Positions 12,771 through 24,800 of a DNA stretch of 64,000 bases are shown here, in pieces. Source of the stretch: Otis tarda (taxonomy: Eukaryota > Chordata > Aves > Otidiformes > Otididae); NCBI GenBank assembly GCA_026413225.1, contig CM048552.1, forward strand, positions 212,549,553 to 212,613,552. The letters run 5' to 3'. Under the pieces are notes generated by a model that was not told where the DNA came from, searched no databases, and saw only the letters and a list, made by a program, of their open reading frames with translations. A program made the position numbers and the translations under genes. Numbering within the stretch: position 1 is the first letter of the stretch; every line of letters starts with the position of its first letter.

Positions 12771-12862
12771 TTCCAAAAGAATTGGTGGAGCTTCACTTGA
12801 AACTGATGAGAAAGATTGGGAAGTCTGTCACAGCAGACAGATGGGAAAAATATTTGATCAAG
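12771..12862 (+). CDS. RSF1: RSF1 exon 2
   Basis: Acceptor CTGCAG after a long T-run (12733-12749); donor AAG|GTACAA. The exon begins with two bases that finish a valine codon, then reads PKELVELHLKLMRKIGKSV and continues through TADRWEKYLIK. This block belongs to the conserved N-terminal DDT/WHIM-type region that, in the family, contacts the ISWI ATPase. Ends in phase 0. Length 92 nt. No differences from the remembered human residues were noticed, which fits strong constraint. Confidence 0.97.
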
Positions 12863-15800
12863 GTACAAAACGCGCGCTGTGTGATTCTGCAATGCTGGAG
12901 TACGGTTGCGATGAGCTGTTGGGTCACCAATCCCTGCTATGAATTACAGTGAGCCTGGGGCTGTGTTGCGGCCAACGTCAACGTGCGTGCCCGGACTTTA
13001 GTTGCATAAGATCCCAGGTTAACTTTAAGTCTGCCTAGGCCTATGTAAATTAAAAAAAAAAAAAAAAACCCACAACAATTAAACAAAAATCTCTGAAAGC
13101 AGACAATATCTTCTGTGTGTAAAAGAGTGTGCACTTTCATACCTGGTAGTAAAATACTTCTTTGAGCATTAAGATTCTAAATAAAGATGATTTAGTAGCC
13201 TGCAAATGCACTAAATTGAGCAGAGAGATTTACAGAGTAACAAGTCATTTGTGTGTCAATTGTCTGGATATGATTTAATTGTGGTGATTTGGTTGGTATT
13301 CGTACAGGGACTCGCCATACAGAGTTCTTGTAGCATATGTTAATAAGAAATGAAAGTGTTGCAGTGATTTATATCTGCATGCTCAGAGTGGCACAGCTAA
13401 GATGAAAATATGTTTTACTGATGCGTAACTACAGCATCTCACTTGCTTTACGTAATTCTTATTGGTATTTTAATTCTGGTTATGCCGTTGTTGGCACCTT
13501 ACATGCAAATAGCTTTCAGTTTAAAGAACTTACACTGCTTGAGAAAATAAAAATATACAGATAATAAAAATTAATAGCTTACCATTTCCCCTCTGGATAT
13601 GTTCCATGTGCCTTTTAATCCACAGAAATGTAGTCTTGGTATTGTCTGCGCAGCTGTGACTGCATCTTACTTAGAAATTCAGCATTATGGTTATAGCAAC
13701 GACACAAATAGTGGCGCCTGGCAAACCCAGTTGCAGTTTGCCCCCTCAGGTGCTGTCTATGAGCTTTACAGAGGCAGGGATTTGTCTTGAGCCTTGTGTA
13801 GTCTTAAGATGATGTTTTTAGGACTGGGAGTATGTCAGGAAACAACCCGCTGAAGGGCCTTTGGTTGAATCTAACCTCTTAACCAGTTTTAAAGTATTTA
13901 TGATGATACTTTAAAGTAATAATTTATATAATTTTTATGTACTTCGTATACTACCAAGTACTGTGGTTACTGAATTGTGTTAAATTCCCTAATATGCCAA
14001 AAAGCTGTTGCAGCAAGGCGAGAAAACCCAGCGCTGAGTAGTGAACTTCTGTACCCCACTGAAGCCGCTTACCACGTGTGTGGTAAGCAGAAAGCAGAGG
14101 GAGAAATCGAGTTTTTATGAGGGAGTAGTTTGGAAAATCTTCCTTCAGCAGGCATTGAAAGGATGGGAAGGTGGTCAGGAAACTCTCCCACCCACCACTG
14201 TTAAGACCAAGTAAGTGGTAATAAATTCTACTTCATGTAGCAGTCTCCAGAGCTGACTTGAAGCTTATTCTAACCAGTGGCTCAAAGGAACTTTGAAGAA
14301 CAAAGGAATTTTAATACAACTAATTAGAGAGGCTTGCTAATATTGTCCCCATTTCAAAGGGGTATAATTAATTTAGAAAAGCAACGAAGAGCATTGGGAA
14401 ATGCCACAAAAGCTAGGAAAAACTGAAGAGGTGTGGAAGCATTGAGAGCATTCTTCCTAGATGCCTGCAGTATTGTTTGACGTGTTATTGACATGCTCTG
14501 AGGGGCAATGGTGACCTGTTTTTCCTTTGTTAGAAACTACTGATGTGTTCCTTTGACAAAACAGCATTTGAAATGTTCTGGATGTGACCATTTTCTTTTC
14601 CTGTTTAGGAGGAAAATTTAAGTGGAGGACATTAAAACTTAATATTTATGCATATAGGTATTATCAATGTTTTGTTTATATACCGTGTGTAAGTTATGCT
14701 TTATCTGACTGCCATGCTTAAAAAGAGCAGCGTAAAAAAAAAAACCTGTCTCCAAGTTGTGGCTGGTATTTTGACAGATGAATATATTTTGGGGTAGGAA
14801 GTGAACGTGGCTGTCCAGACTTCTGTCCCTTCCCTCTTCTGATGGTGAGCTACCCAAGTTGGCTCACCAGTGTCCACACGAGTCTTGTGGAAGAAAATGG
14901 CTATAGGGCTCCAGGAATCCGACTTTTCTCCTCGGAGCAAGGAATGTATGTGGTCACGTATAAATAAATGGCTAGTCCTAAATGTTTTAACGACCAAGAG
15001 GAACTGTCCAGCTCAGCTGTTTTTTGGGAAATGTGTAGTTGAGTTAATGCAGACTGCACTGTCTCTTGACAAGGTGCTTTACTTGACTTTTGTCAAACGT
15101 ATTTTTTGTTTTTATACAGATCAGATTTCTCTGGACTGGTTCATCTGGAACCTTCAATCCTGAAATCACCACGCTCTGAACACAGTGTTTTTTCTGCCTT
15201 GATTATTAGAATTCAGGTGTCTGTAGTAGCACCCAAGCAGCCTCCTCTGCTGTGCTTTTCACCTTCCTGTTTTCGATGTTTAAAGTGAACAATTGGAGCA
15301 TGGTAATAGCAAAAAAAAGTGTCAGATGCCATTGTTAGCTGCTTTGGAAATATTTGAGAGAGATGTTTCGACATCTCTTTTGCAGGGTGGGAAGGTGCTG
15401 ACTGCTCTTCAGCATGCAGAAGCCAGCTGGTCCCGCAAGCTGCAGATGTTTAATCAGTGTGAAACTTGCCTTCTGTGAAGGCAGAGACATAACATTTCAG
15501 CGGAGCCTGAATCAATGAGATCCATAGCTCAGGGTTGTGACAGTTCTTGTCAGAGAAGGCACGATCATCTGGTTTTTGATTGTCAAAATGTAGTCATTTC
15601 AGTTTGAACAGATGCTTCATCAGCCCTGATGCCTCTGAGCTGTTGCTTTGACAGTCGTACACTTCCACAGCACGTGAAACTTCTCGTTAATGCTTTCATA
15701 CTTAATGAGTAAGTAACGAACAGCAACTGGCTCATGCCCTTAGCGAGGATTTTGATATACATTTTCCCAGCGTTCTTCATGTTACAGAGTTGAAAAGGAG

Positions 15801-18800
15801 AGAGGAGAAAGTGTAACCTTGTCTTGTGAGCGACCAGTGATCGTCTCTTGCTGTGAGCTTTGCTTTTGCGTCAGAGAAGTACCTGTGTAATGTTCCTTAA
15901 CCTCGGAGCAGGGAAAACTGCTCTCCAGCAGGATTCATTGTGACCAGAGAGCACTCTTCTCCGCTCTCTGCAGGTTGTAGCTGAAAGTCAGAGTGTGATT
16001 TATGGTGTGGCTGAGCCGATGTAATTGCAGCCTTACCCTTGGGTCGTTTAAGAGCCGGTGTCCGTACTAGGGATAGCGGAGGGTAGGTCGCAGGGCCGTG
16101 GGGACAGAGGAGGAGTAGCGGCACCTTTTTTTTTTGCAGCCCACGTGGAGTTTTACAGCACGATTCAGCTCATCTGTACTTCTTTCTGGTGGGTGAGATG
16201 TAGGGTTCTTTTTGCTGCTGTTTCCAGAGAAAGCCGCTTTCTGATGCGATTTACAAGTTTAAGTAGCTCAGTGACGATATCTTGTGTTTAATAATAATTT
16301 GGTGATTGGGAGACTACGTTGTTTTGGAGTCCGTTCAGCAGGGTTTTGCTTCCTTGCAGACTGAAGGGCAGCGGTGCCTCGTGTGCTAATTTGGACAGTC
16401 GTGGTTCAACAGCAGCACTTCAAAATAATCTCGACTGCCGATGCAGCTGTGATTAGCTCTTGCCTCCCGCTAATGGGAGTTTCCACTAGAATAGCCTCAC
16501 CAGTTGGAGATCCCACCATGTGTCCTCAATTGATAAGCAGCTCTTCTCTGTTCATGAGTTGTTTTAAGTGTGCCTGAGTTGGTTAGGAGGAGAGGGAATT
16601 CCTTCTTCAGCATTATTATCGCAGCTCCCGCTGATTCAATCTATTTATCCTCTACTGCCACTTTGTCGTGTTCGTTTTTTCCCCATATTTGCATCATTGA
16701 ATTTATTTGCTTTAAGTAAATTGAAATTGGCTATACTTACAGTATTTTAAGATATTTACCAAGCAGCTTGAAGCCCAAGATGTTTTGTGAAGGATAGTAA
16801 TTCCACAGCACGGAGTGAATATCAGCTGCATTTGTTATCCGCAGTACAGTGCAGTGCTTGCCAACATACTCTAGTTTTATTTTTTTATTTTTATATACTT
16901 TCTGACTCGCAGTCCTGAAGAGATCACGTATAATTACGATTGCAGTAAGGTACTATTAAAATAAAAGTTTAGAGTTGCTTTTATCTACTGACCCCAGCAA
17001 TCTTGTTATTTTGTGACAGATATGCCAAGAATTCAACAGCACGTGGGCTTGGGAGATGGAAAAAAAAGGATACCTAGAAATGAGCGTGGAATGCAAACTG
17101 GGGATTCTGAAGGTACGCATTCATCAGTGAAGATTCTAAATTACTTTTTCCATATTTGTTTAAATATCTTGGAGATTTTGCTTTCTCACTTAAACGTCTT
17201 GCAAATGTAGCTTGACTGAACCATGGTTTAGCAGGCGTGATGGTGTTAGGTTGATGGTTGGACTTGATGATCTTGGAGGTCTTTTCCAACCTTAAAGATT
17301 CTGTAATTCTTTAAGTAGCTACATTAAACGTGGAGCTGATCTGGTAACAGGCACGATGCTCATGGTAGGGAGATGAGCCCAAACTGCCACAATTTGTTTA
17401 CATATTTTTCATATTTTGTATGAAAATGGTTTTATACTTACTGTTTTGTAAGTAGTTATTTTTGCCTGTGCAATACACTTTAAAAAATGTTTCTTAGCTT
17501 GCAATTAGATAAGTGTACCTGAATTCCAAAGGCAGAGATAGGACTTAATCTTTTCAAGTCTTGAGAAAAGTGTCAGGGTCGGTTCCAAGTTATTTATTAG
17601 CATTTACATACTGTAGAATGAGATCGTTCTATGTAAAAAAAAAAAAAAAAAAACAAAAAAACCAAAAAACAACTTTCTAAGCTGGCCAGAAGGGAAAAAA
17701 AAAAAAAAACCTCAAACAAAAAAAAAGCCCCAAACAAATAAAAATTGTCTCCCATTTAAAAACAACATGGTCTGGAAAAAAGCCCTGTAGCTGTAGCTAA
17801 CTCACAGATCCAGAGGAGCTCTAAAAAGAATTTCCAAATTATACTGAAAGGAAATGAGCTGTTTGTCTTTTGATATTTTAAGTCTTTCTACTTTCTCACT
17901 TTTTCAGTATCTCTGTGAATGTCAGTTCGATGACAATCTAAAGTTTAAGAATATAATTAACGAGGAGGATGCCGACGCCATGCGTCTTCAGCCCATTGGT
18001 CGGGACAAGGATGGCCTGATGTACTGGTACCAGCTGGACCAGGAGCACAACGTCAGGATGTACATAGAAGAGCAGGACGACCAGGATGGATCCACATGGA
18101 AGTGCATTGTTAGGTATTCCTTTCCCCCCCCCCCCTTTTTTTTTTTTTTTTCTTATTCTGCAGGGATTTTTAGCTATTTGTGACTGGGGTTCAGCAATTT
18201 ATTTCTGTAGATTTCCATTTCTTACAGTGGGATTTTCTGCCTTCAGTTTTGTGTTTTAGTGAAAAGCAACGTACAGAAATGACTCGCTGATTTGTTGGTA
18301 ATAGCCAGCTTTTAATTTTTCTGCTTAATCATATGGATTTATGGAAGGGGTACCAAGAGAAGACCCTCTTGAGGACAGCGGCTCCATATTGCTCACTGGC
18401 CAGCTAAAGGCTTTAGGAGAGGGAGGAAGACTCTTGCTGCTTTAACTTCTGCCCTATTTAGACAATTACAAGTTTTGTTCTTGGGGGAATGACATTGCGA
18501 TTTTAAATTTGTGGAACTCCAAAACTGTCAACGATATGAACAGGCATGAAAAATCTCCTGGAGTAGAATTCAGCTCATAGATCACTAAAGATGAGGTGCG
18601 TGATGTTGATGCAGATGGACACATGTACACGACTCAGCGCTCCTGGGTCTCGGTTGCTGCAGACAGGCCTGATGATATTTCAGTAGTATTTTAGCTTCAG
18701 ATTTATGTGAGTTTTGTGATTCTTGCTACGTATTTTGTTTTTCACTTTCCTACTCTATGTGAAGTATATGAGATCAGTCTTACTGGAAATAAAACATCAA

Positions 18801-21800
18801 TTGGAAATTTGTTTCATATCTACCAGTTATCTATTTTAAGTTTATCTCCATGTAAACATCCTTTTTATTATTATTATTATTTTATTATTATTTTTTTATT
18901 CACTTCCAAGTGAATTTTAAACTGGTCTCAGCAGAATCAACTTTAACTTAAAAAGGACATAGAGATGTAAAAGTAGATCTAAAAAAAGTCAAATGGTGGA
19001 ATTTTTGTTGTTGTTGTTGTTTGTAAACTATAATTTTTATCTCTGCAGCTTATTTACATATTCATAATTTTAGTGAACAAGGGAGTCAAACAGAACTTCT
19101 TAAACCACTCAAATGGGCCAGAAAATGACCCATTGACCCATGAGCACCAGTGACATTCAGACAGCTGTTGTGGGTGAATAAAGCAAACGTATCTAAACAA
19201 ACCCACCGAGAGCTGAGCGCTGGTTGCCTCTCTTCATGCGTTACAGACTCCAGAGAGCAATGCTAAAAGCAGAAGAAATCGGGGTTCTGCTGGAAAAGTT
19301 CTGACACTTCAGACTCGCAGTAGAAAAACGCAGTAATGCATTGTAAAATCTGAAATGGTTTTGAACTGGTGAGACTTCACATCTTGGGGTTGTTGCACAT
19401 CCAGGGTTCCTATTTTTCTGTAAACCTGGGAAAAAGAAGCTGCTGAGTGCTTAATTTGAAAAACCAAATATGAGAGTCTTATTATCTTAGTCTTATTAAG
19501 AAAACAACGACTCCAATTGTTGTGCAGATTCATTATACGTGAAGGCATTGTGTTTTCCAGTTAGATGTCCAGTTTAAATAAAGGGTTACAGTGCGCTGAG
19601 ATTTGTGCACATAGAGATACACAAACGTTTTCCAACTACGGTAACTCAAGTAGCTGGATTTTTCTAGACATCTTTGTATTGTTTGCTACCTGTGCTCAGG
19701 ATGGGCACTTGTAAAAAGTAGCTAAATTATTTAGTTGCCTTTGAAAATTTCACTTGAATGATGCGGTTGCTCCTTTGGTGCATGAGCAGAAAACTACAAC
19801 TTCTGCTGAGAGAGAGAATAAATTGCAAAGAAAAACCAGTGGAGATTGCTAAGAGGATAATAAATAAAGGAATAATAGTAGCAGCTTGGATCCAGAGCCA
19901 ACAGGACCTGAGTTCTGATAGAGAAGGTTATTCCAAAAAAGTCACTTTATTTTGGTACAGATAAATCGGAAGGTTTCTGACTGTGAAGTTGCAGCCACTT
20001 TGGTTGGACAGGCGTTTCACTATGCTTGTATACACAGTTTTCAGGGCAGCACTCATTTCAGCAAAAGGTGTTTGTTTATTTTTTATTAATCCCTTTGGAG
20101 TGAGGAAGTGGCTTATCAGACAATGTGGTTTTTTTTTTCTTCTGTCATCTAGAAACCGCAATGAGCTTGCAGAGACCCTTGAGCTCTTGAAAGCACAAAT
20201 TGATCCTGCCCTCTTGAAAAGCAACGATTCTCAGCAGGAGAATTCATCACGCGAGAGCCCAAGCATAGAAGATGAAGAGGCCAAAAAGGGTGAAGATGCA
20301 CCTACACAAGGTTTTCTGCCTTCTTTTCTCAAATTTTAAATGTCGTGCTGTGGCAATGTTAGAATTTTCAACTTCATGAAAAGCTACTGTGTTAGATTAG
20401 GACTTTTAAAAAAAAAAATTAAAAAAAACCCCCACAACAGAAAAAATGTTTCTGTTCAAAGTAAATAAAATAGATATTTAATATATTGAAATTTTAAATA
20501 TTATTGGAGTTTTTTAGTACATTTTTAGGCTCAAGAGTTTATTTATAAGAAAGCTGTGTATAAATTGTTTAAGTAATTTTATTTTTTTCTGTACCTTTTG
20601 TATAATATTGTAAATACTTGTCATTGTATGTGTTTGTGGAGCCTTGAACTGTCACCAAATTTTTCCTGTTCTAGCAACATTAAAATTTTAAGAAGAAGAA
20701 AAATCTGTTTGTGCAATGCCATGATTGAAATTAATACAGTATTGGGTGTGTTGTTTATTTTTGCTTTTGAGTTTGAATCAAAAAATATAGGTGGCTTCTT
20801 CGAATGTGTCATAATCTACATAATTTTTCAAGAAGATGTGAGCTTTAAATTGTCAAAACAATTTAAACTGCTGAAATATTTTGGAAGTGAAGTGGTCCTT
20901 AGCTGCCTCCACTATTGTTCTTACTACCAAAGAACTTTTTTCCTTCCTTATTATCATGTCATTGCACATATTTAACAACTCACCTGACCTGTTGGGTTGC
21001 GCATTGGTTTTACTAAGGATCAGTTAGCCTGGAGTGCTTTTTGTCATAAGAATCTGATCTTTTTTAGGTTATGAAAGGGTAAAAGCTTGTTATTCCAAGT
21101 AATTTTACCCCAGTTGCTACCTGGTGTCATCATTTTGTTAAAATACAGGAAACTACTTTCACAATTAAGGGAAAAAAAGTAATTAAGGATTCCTGTGTGT
21201 TAGCATGTGCTTCTTGAAATCTGTTGAAGTTAATTTGCTATATGGAATTGGCCACGGCCTGTCGTGGATCCCAGTATCAAAGAGAAAGACTTGCTATTTA
21301 ACTCTCATTCTTTGGCACAAACAGTATAGAACAGAAGACATAAATAAAACATTTAGATAATCCTTCCATAACAATTCCAATTTTAAGACTGCTGTAGAAA
21401 TTGCTCTGAATTTTGACAAACATCAACAGAATGGCATTTCAGTCTAAGGCATTTCCAATACCTAACTCTTCGTATGAGTGACAACACGACCTGCGAGCTT
21501 ACCGACACTGCAGAGTTCATTCCAAGTACTGATCTTGCTTTTGTCTCACTAAAAAATTGGTGGTGGAATCACAGAGTGGTTTGAGTGGGAAAGGACCTTC
21601 AAAGCCCACCCAGTCCAACCCCCCTGCCGGGAGCAGGGACATCTCCAACCACATCAGGTTGCTCAGAGCCCTGTCCAACCTGGCCTGGAATGTTTCCAGG
21701 GATGGGGCATCCACCGCCTCTCTGGGCAACCTGTTAAGCCAGCTTAAATTATGTAATTAAGGTCTCTACTTTAGATACGATTTTACTTTACATTTAATTC

Positions 21801-24800
21801 AGGAGGAGCCATGTGAGAAGATGTTAAACTACAGAACAACTGTTGCTTTTCAGTATAGAGAAGTTTGGGGATTCTGGTGGTCCTTGATGCTGTGGGAGAA
21901 AGCAGTTGGTGATGGGAAGAAATGGTTGAACAGAGTTTAGACAGAAAGAAGTGAAGAGAGGGTGGAAGAAAATAGACACAGAAAAAAATACCTCGTCACT
22001 GTACAGACAAATATCTTTGAAGAGGCAGCTTTTGCGTTACAGGAGCTCAGAGTGGGGACCACTTCTGTGAAGGGGAAAAAACCAGCCTTGAGCCTTCAAA
22101 ATGTTATCGCTTCTCGCGCTGTAGAGATGCATCTCTCACTGCTGTACTAATTGCTGAGATTTGCTTTGACAAGAACATAAAATGTATTAGTTCTTCCTCA
22201 CTACTCTTTCATAAAATGCTTGTGTTCTGTAATGTAACTAAGTTAGCTCTCCTGTATATTTCTGACCACTTTGGGAAGCTCTTCTGGAACAGGATTACTG
22301 ACTCAGAAAGTATGGTAAAATAAAAAAACGTGAGGCAGTAAGAGGCTGTGGTAATGAGAAATAATAGATTTGAGCGCATAGTAGCAAAGTAGATGTATGG
22401 TGGCTTCTGAATGCTGGAACTGTACTTTAATCTGATGATCTAAAACTGACTTTGCTAAGTAGGCGTAACCTAATTCTTTAAGCTACGCAGGTTTTTTTTC
22501 AGATATACTACTCACTGTGCTAGTCCATAGGAGATGGGAGTCATTGCCCAGAGAATCTAGCTGAATTTTGCCTTTAGTTATTACGTTGAGTGTTTTCTCT
22601 TTTCTCTGACCTGTTGAAATATAATAGTTAGGTATCTCTTGAAATAAAAATGTGTACAAACAGGGGACTGATCTCTGTGTGGAATTGCACTTGGAAGACC
22701 ATGGAATCTCACACCACGTTCTGGTTCGTGACATCATTCAGAAACTCAAGTGAGACTTTGAATTGATGCTTTCTGTGCTCACTACTTAGGTTTTATGTAT
22801 CCTCTGAAAGTACTGTGGTACTGCTAAAGGAGGGGCTGAGATGTCTGTAAAAAGAAGGATAAGTCTAAAATTCTGCAGGTAGCTTATGAAATTTAGGTTT
22901 ATCTTGATGGATAATTCAACTGAACTGTGATTTTATAGCTGAAAATTGGCAACCCACTCATTTAATGGCAGAGTTGGACAAGCCAGACTCCTAGTAATTC
23001 CATGAGGGAAGATTCTTTTGCGGGGGACTCTGGATTGTCGGGTTTTAGATATGCCTTTGTTTTCATGGATTCTATCTGTCATCCTGTAGGTCCCCTAGTT
23101 GTTTCATAGTTATTTTTCTCTGTCAACAGAAAATCAATTAAAAGTCAAAGAAGAAAAAGAGGAGGTGGAGGAACAGTCTGTGGAATCGGAAAGCCTTCCT
23201 GTTCCTGTGGTCAAAGAAGAAGAAAATACGCTGAAAATTCAGAAAGTGGAAGAAAAAGAAATCATAAAATTGCCAGTAATAGTAAAATTAGAGAAGCCTT
23301 CAGAATACAATGAAGAAAAGCAAACTGTCAAAGAAGAAAGTGACTCCTTTAAAGAAAATGTTAAGCCTGTTAAAGTAGAGGTGAAGGAAAACAAAATAGA
23401 ACCAAAAGACTTAAAAGAAGTAAAAAGCTGTACGGACAAAATAGCAGTTCATGAGCCAGAGAGGCTAGAATTTTGTGTTAATGTCAAAACTCCCCAAGAA
23501 ATTGTGGAGAAATCTGTGGAAGAAAGTGAGAAACTTAAAAATGACCAGCAGGCAAAAATACCGCTTAAAAAGCGAGAGATCAAGCTGACGGATGACTATG
23601 ACAGTCCGATAAAGGGGCCTCTGTGCAAATGTGTTACTCCAACAAAGGATGTCTTGAAGGAAGAAGGCAAACCAGAAGAAGAAGCTTTTAAGAGGGTCCC
23701 TACAATTACTGCTTTATGTCCTGATGGGAAAGTGCTAGTAAACGGAGAGGTTAGCTGTGAAAAAATAACCCCAAGTGTCATACAAAATAATAAGTCAGAA
23801 CACTCTGCTAGCACGAAGGAAGAGAGCAGCTCATTAAAAGAGAAAAATGGGGAAAGTGGGGAAAAGGTATCCGAGTCCTTAAATTCCGTTAGTAAAATTA
23901 TAAAAGCGTGCGAGGTTGAGAAAAACGCGGTAACTGTGGTAAAAGAAATAGAGGCTGTGGTCTCCGAGGTTTCCAGTCAGAAAGTGCCTTTAAAGGAGGA
24001 ATCTAGTCCTGTGGAAAAAGAGTCCCTTGACAGCACAACTACTGAAGCAGTAGTGGAAGAGTCTTCAAACTCTGAAGACTGTGCCAAAACAACTGAAGAG
24101 AAACTAGCCATGGAAACGGAAAAGGACAGACTATCGCCACCCAAAGAATGTTTAGAGAAGCTAGAGACATCCACAAATGCATCTGCTCCTGCAGAACTGC
24201 CCAAGCTTGCACTGCCTTCTGATGAAGAGACTTTGAAAAGTCAAAGTGAGTCTGAGGAGAAACCTGATTCTCCAAAAGCTGCTGAGATGCCCCCCGCATC
24301 TACTTCTCCCGTTACCTTAGAGCAGCCTGTTTTGGAAAAGGAGGACTCTGACAGCAAAGCGCCTCTACCAGAGGAGAGCAAAGTAGAAGAAAAATCCAGC
24401 CCTGAAAAACAAGAGGAAGAGCCGGAAGCTGCCAAGGCAGAGCCAGATAGATTAGAAGATGCCCATCCTTCTAATCTAGAGGACTCCTCAGAGAGTAAAA
24501 AGGACTCTCCACTACCTAGAAGCAAATTTAAATATAAGCTAGTTTCTGAAGAAGAAAGCTGTGCAACAGATAATAAAGAAATAACTTCTGAAAGACAGAA
24601 AGAAGGAATTAAATTAACAATCAGGATCTCCAGTCGGAAGAGGAAGACGGAAACGCCACCAGAAGAGGTCGGCGCTGGCCGCACGTTAAGGCGATCTCCA
24701 AGAATATCCAAGCCCACGCCAAAAGTTGTGGAGACTCGGGATCAGAAATCTGACAAAAAACGACCTGAAGAGGAAGAGGAGAAACCTGCAGCAGCACAAA

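Noticed and set aside
18114-18130. U12-type intron after RSF1 exon 4 (GTATTCCTTT donor)
   Set aside because: It differs from the U12 donor consensus and no U12 branch motif precedes the exon 5 acceptor.
24241-24717. Minus-strand ORFs opposite RSF1 exon 6
   Set aside because: Ser/Leu-rich shadows of the Glu/Lys/Ser-rich coding strand.
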